64,000 nucleotides of DNA. Origin: Schaalia odontolytica. Lineage in GTDB: Bacteria; Actinomycetota; Actinomycetes; Actinomycetales; Actinomycetaceae. The stretch lies in contig NZ_CP102197.1 of assembly GCF_024584435.1 (NCBI RefSeq), positions 620,001 to 684,000 of the forward strand. Reading direction: 5' to 3'. The translations under genes were made by a program, and so were the position numbers. Of the stretch, positions 43,507 to 52,819 are shown piece after piece. Every line of letters begins with the position of its first letter. The stretch's first letter is position 1. The notes beneath the pieces are model-generated. The model was not told where the DNA came from. It saw only the letters and a list, made by a program, of their open reading frames with translations, and made no database searches.

Positions 43507-44454
43507 TCACTCGCTGGTTGCCGGGTTCAGCTGCGCGCTCGTGAGCGCGGCATCCTGAGCACCGTAGCGTGCCAGAATGTCGGCGAGATAGCCGCCGTCC
43601 ATCAGGTACTGCATCGCCTGCTGGACCGCTGCCGTGAGCTGCGCATCATCCTTGTTGATGGCAACGCCCTGGGGCGCCGACTCGATGACGTCGCCCACCT
43701 GCTCAATTTGGCCGCCGGAGACAGACGCCGTGTAACCGATGACGGTGGAGTCGGCGAAGGTAGCGTCGTACTGGCCGCCGATCACCTTGGTGGCGATGTC
43801 GGTCTGCAGGTCGTGGGGCATGATGGTGATCTTGTCTTGACCGGCCGCCACGCACTTCTCGGACAGCTCCCGAGCGTAGTCCTCCTGGGCTGTGCCGGTC
43901 TGCAAACCGATCGTCTTGCCGCACGGATTGGTCGGATCGAAGTTCTTGGGGTTGCCCTTGGCTACGCCGAAAGCCGATCCGACCTCAACGTAGGAGACAA
44001 GGTTTGCCTGCTGCTCGCGCTCAGAGGTGATCGTGAACGAGGAGATGCCGACGTCGAACTTGGTGCCGAGCGCCGGAATGATCGTTGGAAACTCGGCGTG
44101 GGTGGTCGTTCCCTCGGACAGGCCCATGACCTTGGCGAGGGCGCGCGTGATGTCGACGTCGTAGCCCTGGGCGGTCTGCGAATCATCTCCCAGAAACTCC
44201 GCCGGGGCGTAGTCCGCAGAGGCCCCATTGCGTAGCGTTCCCCGTGCCTTGACGTCGGTGGGAACGAGAGCGGCGATCTCGTCGACGGTTGGAATGTCCG
44301 ATACGTCGTAGGCGGGCACCGACGAGGGCGTGGCGCCCGGTGCCGAGGTCGTTGCCGCGCCCGTCGGTGCTGCCTGCGGGTCGGCGCAGGCTGCGAGAGG
44401 GAGCGCGAGTGTAGCCGCGCACGCGATGACGATGCGTGCCTTGGAGATGGTCAT
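43507..44454 (-). CDS. Amino-acid-binding lipoprotein, copy 1
   Basis: A 315-residue solute-binding protein. The signal peptide ends in the lipobox LPLAAC (Cys23), so it is tethered outside the membrane. The mature part is a bacterial extracellular binding protein of family 3 (QGYDVDITRALAKVMG, FDVGISSFTITSEREQQANLVSY, GKTIGLQTGTAQEDYA). The ATG at 44454 follows GGAAGG. It is closely related to the next gene upstream, so the two are tandem paralogues. A candidate ARG box lies about 50 bp before the start. Confidence 0.92.
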   Translation of the reverse strand: MTISKARIVIACAATLALPLAACADPQAAPTGAATTSAPGATPSSVPAYDVSDIPTVDEIAALVPTDVKARGTLRNGASADYAPAEFLGDDSQTAQGYDVDITRALAKVMGLSEGTTTHAEFPTIIPALGTKFDVGISSFTITSEREQQANLVSYVEVGSAFGVAKGNPKNFDPTNPCGKTIGLQTGTAQEDYARELSEKCVAAGQDKITIMPHDLQTDIATKVIGGQYDATFADSTVIGYTASVSGGQIEQVGDVIESAPQGVAINKDDAQLTAAVQQAMQYLMDGGYLADILARYGAQDAALTSAQLNPATSE

Positions 44455-44504
44455 GATGTGCCTTCCGATGGGGTGAGGTTCGGGCGCCTCACTATTGCTA
44501 CCAT

Positions 44505-44522
44505 TATGCACCCGCGTGCATG
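44505..44522 (-). promoter_or_regulatory. Candidate ARG box before binding-protein copy 1
   Basis: TATGCA-N6-TGCATG on the plus strand (CATGCA-N6-TGCATA on the gene strand), followed by ATATGCGCAT. It has the same layout as at 7722 and 45542. It lies 51-68 bp before the ATG, so it can serve an internal promoter of the importer operon. Confidence 0.65.
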
Positions 44523-44550
44523 AATATGCGCATCGTACTGTGACGTGGGA

Positions 44551-45495
44551 TTACTTCGCCGACGGGTTGATATCGGCGGCCGACAGGGCCGCGTCCTGGG
44601 CTCCATAGCTGGCGAGAATGTCGCTCAGGTAGCCGTTGTCCATGAGGTATTGAAGCGCGGCCTGAACGGCGGTTGTGAGCTTCTCGTCATCCTTGCTGAC
44701 AGCCACCCCCTGGGGTGCGGATTCGAAGGTGTCTCCCAGCTGCTCGATCTTCCCGGCAGACTGTGCGCCCGTGTAGCCAATCACCGTGGAGTCAGCAAGC
44801 GTCGCATCGTACTGTCCGCCGATGAGCTTGGTTGCGATGTCGGTCTGGAGCTCGTGGGGCATGATGGTTATCTGCGCCTTGCCCGAGGCCGTGCACTCCT
44901 GGGAGAGCGTGGCGGCGTAGGTTTCCTGGGCAGTTCCCGTCTGGACGGCGATTGTTGCTCCGCACGGGTTGGAAGGGTCGAAACCCTTTGGGTTACCGGC
45001 TGCGACGCCCCATGCTGATCCGACGTTTAGGTAGGACACCATGTTGACCTGCTGTTCCCGCTCGGCGGTGATTGTGAAGGACGAGAGGCCGACGTCAAAC
45101 TTGGTTCCCAGCGCGGGGATGATGGTGGGGAACTCCGCGTGCTTGGTTGTCGCATCGGTAAGTCCCATGACCTTGGCAAGTGCCCGATTGATGTCGATAT
45201 CGTAGCCGATGGGCGTCTGGCCGTCGCTCGCCATGTACTCGGCCGGCGCGTATCCGGTCGACGCTCCGTTGCGCAGCGTTCCCCTCGCCTTAATCTCCTC
45301 GGGAACGAGCGCCGCGATCTCCTCAACGGTGGGAATCGATGCTACGTCGTAGGAGGTGTGGGCGGCGGAGGCCGCGGAGTTGGACTGTGAGGTGCTTCCG
45401 GTTTGGCCGGAGTTTGTCGACGGGTCTGAGCATGCAGCCACCGTGAGCGTCAGGGCGAGTGTCGTTGTGACCGAAAAAATCCTCTTCGTATGCAT
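44551..45495 (-). CDS. Amino-acid-binding lipoprotein, copy 2
   Basis: A 314-residue family 3 solute-binding protein with a lipobox LTVAAC (Cys22). It is very similar to copy 1 across its length (IGYDIDINRALAKVMG, FDVGLSSFTITAEREQQVNMVSY, GATIAVQTGTAQETYA). Differences in the ligand-contact regions could give it a different amino-acid preference. The ATG at 45495 follows GAGGAA. No ABC membrane or ATPase genes of its own are present, so it probably feeds the shared permease. A perfect ARG-box-like repeat lies about 47 bp upstream. Confidence 0.92.
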   Translation of the reverse strand: MHTKRIFSVTTTLALTLTVAACSDPSTNSGQTGSTSQSNSAASAAHTSYDVASIPTVEEIAALVPEEIKARGTLRNGASTGYAPAEYMASDGQTPIGYDIDINRALAKVMGLTDATTKHAEFPTIIPALGTKFDVGLSSFTITAEREQQVNMVSYLNVGSAWGVAAGNPKGFDPSNPCGATIAVQTGTAQETYAATLSQECTASGKAQITIMPHELQTDIATKLIGGQYDATLADSTVIGYTGAQSAGKIEQLGDTFESAPQGVAVSKDDEKLTTAVQAALQYLMDNGYLSDILASYGAQDAALSAADINPSAK

Positions 45496-45541
45496 GACTA
45501 TGTTCCTCGGTTTCGTGATGATGCGAATGAGTGGTAGAAAA

Positions 45542-45559
45542 TATGCAAACATGTGCATA
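45542..45559 (-). promoter_or_regulatory. Candidate ARG box before binding-protein copy 2
   Basis: TATGCA-N6-TGCATA, a perfect 18-bp inverted repeat, followed one base later by another TATGCA half-site (45561-45566). It lies 47-64 bp before the ATG. It is the best of the three copies. Confidence 0.7.
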
Positions 45560-45597
45560 GTATGCATGTCGAGGGGGTCTCAGATGCTGGATGTACG

Positions 45598-45626
45598 AGT
45601 GGGCGAGCACAGCGTGCTCGCCCACT
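45598..45626 (-). terminator. Terminator after the DUF4191 gene
   Basis: A perfect 13-bp stem (45598-45610 with 45614-45626) and 3-nt loop lie 12 bp past the DUF4191 stop. It insulates that gene from the ARG-box promoter downstream. Confidence 0.75.
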
Positions 45627-45637
45627 TGACTCCAACC

Positions 45638-46330
45638 TCAATGTCCGCGCAAGGCCCGTCGCGATGGTCTCGCGCGCATCGGGTCGATCCCCTTGGGAAT
45701 GGGAGGCTCTCCCGACCGCAGTGCGTTGATGCGTGACGACACCTGGGGAACTTCCTCCGAGGTGAGCGTGTTCTTGAGCCTGCGTAGTTCGCGCTGCAAA
45801 TCACGCAGGGCGACCTGCCCCTCCTCGCGTCCGACCTGGATCTGGTGGACGGGGACATTGCGCATCACCTTCGTCACGCGCCTGGCCTCGGTCTGCAGGA
45901 GCCCACGAACGCGAGCCGAGGGCCCCTCGGAGATGAGCACGACTCCCGGCCTTCCCACGATTCTCCAGACAAGGTCCTGTTCGCGGGTGTAGGCCACCGG
46001 TTGCTCGGGGATGATCCAGCCCCGCTGAATCTGCTGCAGCGCCACCTTCACAGCCCCGGCCGTGTCCTCGACCTGGGCGAAAAGCGCTCGGCGCGTCAGG
46101 AACGTGAGAAGCGCGAGCACGACGGTGATCGCGGTCATAATGCCGACGATCAGCCAGCCGATCCACGACCTGTGGATGATCCAGGCCGTCAGCATAAAGG
46201 CGCCGATGATCGCCGCTGCCGTGCCCAGAAGAATCCACGGAAGCGCGGGATATGTACGGGCACTCAGGCGGTACGCGTCGAGAAGGTTGTGATAGAACCG
46301 CCTCTTGCTGGGGGGATTTGAATCGCTCAT
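45638..46330 (-). CDS. DUF4191 membrane protein
   Basis: A 230-residue protein of the actinobacterial DUF4191 family (Rv2219-like). Two membrane segments lie at about residues 30-52 and 57-78, and a long cytoplasmic C-terminal domain contains VWRIVGRPGVVLISEGP. Function is unknown. The ATG lacks a clear Shine-Dalgarno; TAGAAT lies 9 nt upstream, implying a very short leader. It diverges from the kinase-like gene. Confidence 0.85.
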   Translation of the reverse strand: MSDSNPPSKRRFYHNLLDAYRLSARTYPALPWILLGTAAAIIGAFMLTAWIIHRSWIGWLIVGIMTAITVVLALLTFLTRRALFAQVEDTAGAVKVALQQIQRGWIIPEQPVAYTREQDLVWRIVGRPGVVLISEGPSARVRGLLQTEARRVTKVMRNVPVHQIQVGREEGQVALRDLQRELRRLKNTLTSEEVPQVSSRINALRSGEPPIPKGIDPMRARPSRRALRGH

Positions 46331-46434
46331 AGGACCATTATTCTACGTGCTCATCACCCTGGCGGTGTACGCGTCCGACCAGGAGCAATGTGAAATGAGT
46401 TGCATCACACTGGCTCTGTTTGGACAATGGGGAT

Positions 46435-47754
46435 ATGAACATCGGCGGTTACGAGATCGGGCAGGTCTTTCACGTTGGCGCCAAGGGCCCCATGTGGATG
46501 ACGCGCACGCGTGCGGGGGCAGCCCTGTTGGCGCTGCGCTCGGCCGATGACGGCGACCGGCTCCTTCCGCGGTGGAAGGCATGGTCGACGGTAGAGTCCG
46601 CCCATGTTGTCCGGCTGCGTGACGTCGTGCGATCCCACGATGGCCGGTGGGCACTCGTCCAGGACTATGTCGCCGGTCGGAGCCTGGACGCGGAGCTTGG
46701 TTCGCCCGACCTTCGCCCGATCGCAACGAGACGCCAGATTCTTAACGGCATCGCCGCAGGGATGAGCGCGCTTCACGCAGCAGGTATCTGCCACGGGGAC
46801 CTGACGCCCGCCAACGTCATGATCACGCCCGAGGGACGAGCGGTGATTGTGGACATCATCGACGAGCTCGGTGAGGGGGAGGGCACCCCGGGCTGGAGCC
46901 TCGGAAAGCGCGGAATGGAATGCGACCGGGAGTGCCTGCGCATGATCGCGAGCCGGCTCGAGCTCGACGATGCGTTGGCGCAGCTCGGACTGGACGCTCC
47001 ACAGGGAATAGATCGAGGGAGCACACCCCTCGTCACAGACCCACCGGCGCACGAGATTGTGCGCGAGCCCGTCGATCCCGAGCAAGTGATAGCGGATCTG
47101 CGAGCGGCGGCATTGCGTGAGGATACGGTCTCCGAGGACGGACAGCCTAGGCGCGAGAAGTCGAGCACGCGCATCTGGGGCAACGCAGCGGCCGTGCGAC
47201 CAACATATTCCGGACGCAAGCGGCGCCTCGGCGTGATTATCGTCGGCGCTCTCGCGATCATTGCGGGAGCCGCAATGATCGCCTATGCCGTGTGGCGCGC
47301 AGGTGCTCCGCACGGCACCGGCTCGGACAACCAGACGACGCAGGCATCGCCCATGAGCGCCCAATCCGATACGGGTCTGTGCAACGTGGAGGAGGTGACG
47401 GAGTTGATTGGCAACGCCATCAGGGTGCGCGATCAGGCCGTCATCGACGCCGATCCTTCCGGCCTTGATGCCGTTTTGGGTGGCGAGCTTCTCAACCAAG
47501 ACACCGCACGCATTCAAGCGATGATCAATGACGGCATCACCGTTCGCGAACTCTCCTCGAGAATCGAAGCCGTGACCCTGCTCAACTGCGAACCCGGCGC
47601 GCTCGAAGCACATGCGACGCTGGTCGTGACGGCCTCGCAGACCTGCGCAAATCAGTCATGCCAGCGCAGCGATACCCCAGAGTCGACGGAACTCCTCATA
47701 CGCGTCGACCCCGTTTCTCGAAAGGTCGTCGCGGCCGCGCCCGCCAACGCGTGA
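46435..47754 (+). CDS. Membrane-anchored degenerate Ser/Thr kinase-like protein
   Basis: A 439-residue protein. Residues about 5-230 resemble a protein kinase domain: HAAGICHGDLTPANVMI (120-130) matches the catalytic loop, with Asp122 and Asn127. However, no glycine-rich loop is visible, the VAIK lysine is replaced (ALLALRSA), and the DFG motif reads VDI. The activation and C-lobe regions are short. One membrane segment lies at about 264-287. A roughly 150-residue outer domain has four cysteines. It probably acts as a pseudokinase or atypical kinase and signalling scaffold. A -10-like GACAAT lies 6 nt before the ATG (leaderless). TTG 46420 is a less likely start. Confidence 0.72.
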   Translation: MNIGGYEIGQVFHVGAKGPMWMTRTRAGAALLALRSADDGDRLLPRWKAWSTVESAHVVRLRDVVRSHDGRWALVQDYVAGRSLDAELGSPDLRPIATRRQILNGIAAGMSALHAAGICHGDLTPANVMITPEGRAVIVDIIDELGEGEGTPGWSLGKRGMECDRECLRMIASRLELDDALAQLGLDAPQGIDRGSTPLVTDPPAHEIVREPVDPEQVIADLRAAALREDTVSEDGQPRREKSSTRIWGNAAAVRPTYSGRKRRLGVIIVGALAIIAGAAMIAYAVWRAGAPHGTGSDNQTTQASPMSAQSDTGLCNVEEVTELIGNAIRVRDQAVIDADPSGLDAVLGGELLNQDTARIQAMINDGITVRELSSRIEAVTLLNCEPGALEAHATLVVTASQTCANQSCQRSDTPESTELLIRVDPVSRKVVAAAPANA

Positions 47755-47827
47755 CAAGTACGCCGCTCCGTGAGCGTGCGTCACGAGCTGACGCGCCGAT
47801 GCGGCGCCCGGGATGGGCGAGGGAAAC

Positions 47828-47864
47828 GGGGTGGGGGCGCAACCATCGGTTGCGCCCCCACCCC
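47828..47864. terminator. Bidirectional terminator, kinase-like gene / sucB
   Basis: A perfect 17-bp stem (47828-47844 with 47848-47864) and a 3-nt loop between convergent genes. Confidence 0.8.
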
Positions 47865-47881
47865 GCGAAGGTCTCAGGTGA

Positions 47882-49576
47882 TCAGAGTCCGAGATCGGAC
47901 TCGAAAGCACCCTCCTCCAGACGCTTCTTCACGTCCATGAGGAAACGAGAAGCATCCGCGCCGTCGACGAGGCGATGGTCGTAGGACAGCGACAGGTACA
48001 CCATCGAACGGATCGCAATCACGTCGGAGCCGTCGGCGCCCCTCATGACGACCGGGCGCTTGACAATGGTTCCAACTCCCATGATCGCGGTTTCCGGCAT
48101 GTTGAGAACCGGGGTATCGAAGAGTGCTCCGCCCGAACCCGTGTTTGTCACGGTGAAGGTCGAACCCGACAGCTCGTCCGGGCCGATCTTCGAGTCGCGT
48201 GTGCGCGCAGCCAGATCGTTGATGGACGCCGCGATGCCGGCAATGTCCTTGTCGCCGGCGTTCTTCATGACCGGAACCAGCAGCCCTCGCGGCGTATCAA
48301 CGGCAATGCCCACGTGCTCGTAGTCGAAGTACGTGACCTCCTTGTCGTTGATCGTCGCGTTGATCTTCGGATGATAGGCGAGGGCCTCCGTCGCGGCCTT
48401 GACGAAGAAGGGCAGGAAGGTCAGCTTGGTGCCGTGCGCAGCCGCGAATGCGTCCTTCGAGCGAGCACGCAGGGCGGCAACCTTCGTGACGTCCACCTCG
48501 ACAACCGTCGTGAGCTGGGCGGCCGTCTGAAGCGACTCGACCATGCGCCGAGCGATCGTCTGGCGCAGGCGGCTCATCTTCTCGGTTGTGCCGCGCAGCG
48601 GCGAGGGCTCGCGCACGCTCGTGGGTTCCGTGGCCGTCTGCGTGGTGCCAACGGCAGGCGCGGAAACGGCGGCAGCGGCGCGAGCCGCAGCCTCGACATC
48701 CTCGCGTCGCACCCGACCGCCGACACCCGTTCCGGAGACGGACGCCAGATCGACACCGAGTTCACGAGCGAGCTTGCGCACGATGGGGGTCACGTACGCG
48801 GTGCCCGTCGCCGGTGCAGGCGTCGCCGCGACGGGAGCCGATGACGCGGCCTGGGCGAGCGTCGTGGCGTTCGGGAAGGGATCGATCCCAGCGCTGCGAG
48901 GAGCTGCGGGAGCCGACGGGGCGGTGGGGGCGGCCGGTGCTGCAGGGGCAACCTGTGCCTGAGTCGGCTGAGCGGATTTGGCCGATGGAGCCGAGGCGGA
49001 AATGACCGCAACGACGGTGCCGACCTCGACGGTCTCATCCTCGGGAACACGGATCTCCGCGAGGAAACCGGCCACGGGGGAGGGGACCTCGGAGTCGACT
49101 TTATCCGTGGAGACCTCGAGCAGCGGCTCATCGGCATCGACGGCGTCGCCCACGGCCTTCAGCCACGTGGTAACCGTCCCTTCGGTGACGGACTCACCCA
49201 GCGCGGGCATGCGCACCTCCGTGCCGTCAACGGGGGCCGAGGAGGCCGACGCCTGAGCGGGAGCCGCAGGGGCGGCCGGAGCAGGAGCCGGGGCCGCGCT
49301 CGACTCGGGCGCGGGGGCCGCAGCGGCGGGCGCCTCCGAGGCGTCGCCGATACGCGCGATCTCGGTACCGACCTCGACGGTCTCATCCTCGGGAACCAGA
49401 ATCTCGAGTAGGACACCCGCGACGGGGGAGGGGACCTCGGAGTCGACCTTATCCGTGGACACCTCGACGATGGGCTCGTCAAGCTCGACGGTATCGCCGA
49501 CCTGCTTGAGCCACGTCGTCACGGTACCCTCGGTGACGGACTCGCCCAGCGCGGGCATGGTCACTGACGTTGCCAT
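47882..49576 (-). CDS. sucB: Dihydrolipoamide acyltransferase (E2), two lipoyl domains
   Basis: The E2 core of a 2-oxoacid dehydrogenase complex, most likely 2-oxoglutarate or pyruvate dehydrogenase. The 564 residues contain lipoyl domain 1 (about 3-78, Lys43 in TDKVDS), lipoyl domain 2 (about 120-193, Lys159), and Ala/Pro-rich linkers. A peripheral E3-binding domain follows at about 260-298 ([22 protein letters not shown]). The acyltransferase domain is about 330-564, with the active-site [13 protein letters not shown] near the end. The two lipoyl domains are almost identical. The ATG at 49576 is 28 bp behind lpdA; no E1 gene is in the window, so the substrate is open. Confidence 0.93.
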   Translation of the reverse strand: MATSVTMPALGESVTEGTVTTWLKQVGDTVELDEPIVEVSTDKVDSEVPSPVAGVLLEILVPEDETVEVGTEIARIGDASEAPAAAAPAPESSAAPAPAPAAPAAPAQASASSAPVDGTEVRMPALGESVTEGTVTTWLKAVGDAVDADEPLLEVSTDKVDSEVPSPVAGFLAEIRVPEDETVEVGTVVAVISASAPSAKSAQPTQAQVAPAAPAAPTAPSAPAAPRSAGIDPFPNATTLAQAASSAPVAATPAPATGTAYVTPIVRKLARELGVDLASVSGTGVGGRVRREDVEAAARAAAAVSAPAVGTTQTATEPTSVREPSPLRGTTEKMSRLRQTIARRMVESLQTAAQLTTVVEVDVTKVAALRARSKDAFAAAHGTKLTFLPFFVKAATEALAYHPKINATINDKEVTYFDYEHVGIAVDTPRGLLVPVMKNAGDKDIAGIAASINDLAARTRDSKIGPDELSGSTFTVTNTGSGGALFDTPVLNMPETAIMGVGTIVKRPVVMRGADGSDVIAIRSMVYLSLSYDHRLVDGADASRFLMDVKKRLEEGAFESDLGL

Positions 49577-49604
49577 GTGTGTTCTCCTAGTTAAAACTCT
49601 ATGG

Positions 49605-50978
49605 TCAGTTGTGGACGTGGAGGGGCTTACCGGCCAGCGCCATGGCCGCCTCGCCGAGCGACTCATTCTGGCTGGGGTGGGCGTGAATGAGGGAAGCGAC
49701 GTCCGAGGGGTACGCCTCCCAGTTCACCATCAGTTCTCCCTCACCAATCTGCTCGCCGATGCGTGCGCCGATGCCGTGGAATCCCACGATCGGACCACCC
49801 TCCACCGAGACCAGCTTGATGATGCCCGATGTGGCCAGGATAGACGACTTTCCGTTACCGGCGAGGTTGTACTCAACCGTTCGCACGCGATCCCCGAACT
49901 TCTCGCGCGCCTGCTTCTCCGTCATCCCCACGGAGGCGATCTCCGGCTCGCAGAACGTCACGCGCGGAATGTTGATGTCAGCCTGCGCGACCGGGTTCAT
50001 TCCGGCAATCTCCTCAGCGACGAAGATGCCCTGCATGAAGCCGCGGTGCGCGAGCTGGAGGCCGGGGACGATGTCGCCGACGGCATAGATGTTGCCCACA
50101 CCCGTGTGCAGTCGCTCGTCGGTGATGACAAAACCGCGGTCGAGGGTGATGCCGACCTGCTCGTAGCCCAGGCCCTCGGTCACCGGGCCGCGGCCAACGG
50201 CCACCAGGAGCACGTCGGCGTCGAAGGCCTTGCCGTCCTCGGTGGCGACGTGAACGCCGCCGTCGTCCTGTGTGGCCGAGGCGAAGCGAGTATTCGTGTG
50301 GAACTTGATGCCGCGCTTGCGGTAGGCGCGCTCCAGCTGCTTGGAGATCGCCTCGTCCTCGTTGTTGGCCAGGTGAGGCAGCGCCTCAATGATCGTGACC
50401 TCGGCGCCGAAGCTGCGCCACACCGAGGCGAACTCAAGGCCGATGACACCGCCACCCAGAATGACGGCCGAGGACGGTACCCAGTCCATCTGCAGGGCCT
50501 GGTCAGAGGAGATGATGCGCCCGCCGATGTCGAGGCCGGGGATCGAGCGCGAGTACGAGCCGGTTGCCAGGACGATGTGGCGGCCGCGAACGGACGTTCC
50601 GTTGACCTCGATGGTGTTGGCATCCGCCAGGCGGCCCCAACCGGAGATCACCTCGACGTTGCGGGACTTGAGGAGGCCCTGAAGGCCCTTGTAGAGGCCG
50701 GAGACCACGGAGTCGCGGTACTTGCCCACCTGCGCCATGTCGATACCGTTGAACGTCGAGGAGACGCCGAAGCGAGCGGATTCACGCACGGCTTCGGCGG
50801 TCTCTGCGGCGTGCAGGTAGGCCTTGGTAGGGATGCAGCCGCGGTGCAGACACGTCCCGCCCACCTTATCGCCGTCGATGAGGGCGACCGTCATGCCCAA
50901 CTGCGCGGCCCGAAGAGCGGTCGCATAGCCGCCCGAACCCGCGCCGAGGATGACGATGTCGTAGGTCGATTCACTCAA
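49605..50978 (-). CDS. lpdA: Dihydrolipoyl dehydrogenase (E3)
   Basis: A flavoprotein that reoxidises dihydrolipoyl groups and reduces NAD. The 457 residues show the FAD-binding [17 protein letters not shown] at the N-terminus, the redox disulfide [13 protein letters not shown] (Cys at about 42 and 47), and the NAD-binding [30 protein letters not shown] and the C-terminal active-site His region [10 protein letters not shown] are also present. It starts with an uncommon TTG, supported by GAGGAG eight bases upstream and by homology of [14 protein letters not shown]. It is cotranscribed with sucB. Confidence 0.95.
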   Translation of the reverse strand: MSESTYDIVILGAGSGGYATALRAAQLGMTVALIDGDKVGGTCLHRGCIPTKAYLHAAETAEAVRESARFGVSSTFNGIDMAQVGKYRDSVVSGLYKGLQGLLKSRNVEVISGWGRLADANTIEVNGTSVRGRHIVLATGSYSRSIPGLDIGGRIISSDQALQMDWVPSSAVILGGGVIGLEFASVWRSFGAEVTIIEALPHLANNEDEAISKQLERAYRKRGIKFHTNTRFASATQDDGGVHVATEDGKAFDADVLLVAVGRGPVTEGLGYEQVGITLDRGFVITDERLHTGVGNIYAVGDIVPGLQLAHRGFMQGIFVAEEIAGMNPVAQADINIPRVTFCEPEIASVGMTEKQAREKFGDRVRTVEYNLAGNGKSSILATSGIIKLVSVEGGPIVGFHGIGARIGEQIGEGELMVNWEAYPSDVASLIHAHPSQNESLGEAAMALAGKPLHVHN

Positions 50979-51189
50979 GGTAACAACTCCTCGTTGATGA
51001 GCCTCACGCTCAGATGACTGTTTTCATGACGGGCCTCACGGTCCTTATGGGCCTATTGTCCCACGTTTGTGTAGTGCTGTCCCGGAGCTTAGTGATCTTG
51101 GTTGGTGTATCGGGCCACACAGGGCCGAATCTCGCACAGCGGCGGCGAATGCGATGCGTGCAGGTAGGTGTCTCGCTAGGATCAAAGGC

Positions 51190-51681
51190 GTGCAGGGATA
51201 TGAGGACATGAATGAGGGTGCTGGCGCGCGAGACCAGCGCCCGCCATCGCTGGGACTCGGGCGCATCATTATCGCCCTGTTTTGGATCCTCGGAGTCTGG
51301 ATCGTCGCGATGGCCGTCGTCGACCTCTTTCATGCGCAGGGGCTCCCGTGGGGGCCTCGCCTCGTCGCTCTTCTCGCGGGTGTGGATTACGTCGTGGCGG
51401 CGATCGCGCTGACCCACAATGGGCGCCGGATGCGCCTCGTTGGTTGGTCTGCCATCGCCCTGTCGATCGCCGCACCGCTTGTCCTGTGGGTGGCCTCGCT
51501 CGGTCTTGACGAGCTCAATACCGCGCGCTCCGCCTGGACCGGCCTCGGTGCGGACTTCTACTACCTCCCCCTCGCTCTGTCGGTCGTTGGCGTCATCTGG
51601 ATGTGGCGCTCCAACCCTCGTAGAATCGTTTCTCTCGCCGAACAGGTGGAGCGGCCGGGCTCACCCTGGAAGGCGGGCTAG
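51190..51681 (+). CDS. Small four-helix membrane protein, unknown function
   Basis: A 163-residue protein with about four hydrophobic segments (roughly residues 25-45, 55-72, 82-102 and 120-140) and short basic loops. No family is recognised with confidence. TAGGAT (51177-51182) lies exactly 7 nt before GTG 51190 without a Shine-Dalgarno, which supports this start as leaderless. ATG 51208 is an alternative. It is convergent with trmL. Confidence 0.6.
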   Translation: MQGYEDMNEGAGARDQRPPSLGLGRIIIALFWILGVWIVAMAVVDLFHAQGLPWGPRLVALLAGVDYVVAAIALTHNGRRMRLVGWSAIALSIAAPLVLWVASLGLDELNTARSAWTGLGADFYYLPLALSVVGVIWMWRSNPRRIVSLAEQVERPGSPWKAG

Positions 51682-51696
51682 CTCACCTATCTCAGG

Positions 51697-52158
51697 CTAT
51701 ACCCCGCCGGGAAAGCCGAGCTGTCGCCACGCCTCGTAGAGCGCAATCGACGCGGAATTGGCCAGGTTAAGAGAGCGCACTCCCTTAACCATGTGGATGC
51801 GAACGAGGGCCTCCACGCGGCGATGGGCCATCGCCTCGGAGGAAAGTCCGACGGATTCACGCCCGAAAAGCAGACCGTCGCCGTCCGCATAGGCCACCTC
51901 GGAATGCATGGTGTGCGCGTGTCCAGTGAAGGCCCAGACGCGTCCGGGCACCTGATCGAGAGCCTCATCCAGGTTTTCGTGCACCGTGACGTGCGCCAGA
52001 TCGTGATAGTCCAGGCCCGCTCGACGAAGCTTTGCATCGTCCATGTCGAAGCCCAGAGGCTTGACGAGGTGCAGCATCGAACCCGTGCATGCGGACAACC
52101 GGATCGCCGCGCCCGTGTTGCCGGGGATCTCCGGCTCCCAGAAGATGACGTGCAGCAT
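51697..52158 (-). CDS. trmL: tRNA 2'-O-methyltransferase TrmL
   Basis: A SPOUT-class enzyme that methylates the ribose at the wobble base of certain tRNA-Leu isoacceptors. The 153 residues show the N-terminal FWEPEIPGNTGAAIRL and the knot motifs LLFGRESVGLS and RSLNLANSASIALYEAWRQLG. The ATG at 52158 follows TGAGGATT and sits 5 bp after the PEBP stop. The frame extends into PEBP but without family support. Confidence 0.93.
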   Translation of the reverse strand: MLHVIFWEPEIPGNTGAAIRLSACTGSMLHLVKPLGFDMDDAKLRRAGLDYHDLAHVTVHENLDEALDQVPGRVWAFTGHAHTMHSEVAYADGDGLLFGRESVGLSSEAMAHRRVEALVRIHMVKGVRSLNLANSASIALYEAWRQLGFPGGV

Positions 52159-52163
52159 AATCC

Positions 52164-52691
52164 TCAGGCCTGATGGGTCACGGTCAGGCACGCGCGGGCG
52201 ATTGTGTGCTCAAGCGCCACGAACGAGGCCATTGTCGGAGTGGCATCGTCGTCCAATCCCAGGGTGTCAACGTCGAGCGCGTGCACGGTGAAGACGTAGC
52301 GGTGAGGGCGGTCTCCCGGGGGTGGGGCCGCTCCGAAGTATGCGGCGTCGCCGGTGTCCACGCGCAGGTGAAACGCGGGGCCGTCAAGGGTGAGATCCGA
52401 GGCTCCCGCCCCCGCGTCCAGGTGTGTCATAGAAGCGGGAATGTCCAGCACGGTCCAGTGCCACCAGCCCGCTGGGGTTGGCGCATCCGGGTCGAAGCAG
52501 GTCACCATGAAGCTTGCCGTGTGAGTGGGGAAGCCCTCCCACGTCAGGTCGGGGGATAGGGAACCGGCCCGAGCCGTTGCCGACTCCGGCATGGGGGCGC
52601 CGTCGGTGAGGGTGCGCGACGAGAGCGTGAAAGTCGGGACGTCCAGTCCCTCGTAGGGGGATAGGGCGAGGGGGCGTGAATTGATGTGCAT
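52164..52691 (-). CDS. YbhB/YbcL-type PEBP protein
   Basis: A 175-residue phosphatidylethanolamine-binding-protein family member (Raf kinase inhibitor-like). The ligand-pocket motifs SPDLTWEGFP, CFDPDAPTPAGWWHWTVLDIP and FGAAPPPGDRPHRYVFTVHAL are present. It is cytosolic, with no signal peptide. The function of bacterial members is poorly known. It is cotranscribed with trmL, and its start region diverges from the imuA' promoter. GGAAAGGAAG precedes the ATG. Confidence 0.9.
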   Translation of the reverse strand: MHINSRPLALSPYEGLDVPTFTLSSRTLTDGAPMPESATARAGSLSPDLTWEGFPTHTASFMVTCFDPDAPTPAGWWHWTVLDIPASMTHLDAGAGASDLTLDGPAFHLRVDTGDAAYFGAAPPPGDRPHRYVFTVHALDVDTLGLDDDATPTMASFVALEHTIARACLTVTHQA

Positions 52692-52773
52692 GGTTCTTCC
52701 TTTCCTCTTGGCCTCTATTGTCGCCCATGCGAACGCGATCGGGCGTTCGGGACGCAGATGTGTGATCGGGGTT

Positions 52774-52779
52774 CTACAC
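52774..52779 (+). promoter_or_regulatory. -10 of imuA'-imuB
   Basis: TACACT lies immediately before the LexA box, so transcription would start inside or beside the operator. Confidence 0.45.
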
Positions 52780-52787
52780 TTCCTCTA

Positions 52788-52803
52788 TCGAACGTGTGTT
52801 CTA
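52788..52803 (+). promoter_or_regulatory. LexA (SOS) box of imuA'-imuB
   Basis: TCGAACGTGTGTTCTA matches the actinobacterial LexA consensus CGAAC-N4-GTTCG at nine of ten arm positions. It lies between the -10 and the start codon of imuA', and suggests derepression on DNA damage. Confidence 0.82.
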
Positions 52804-52819
52804 TGTGTGGGAGGGGGAC

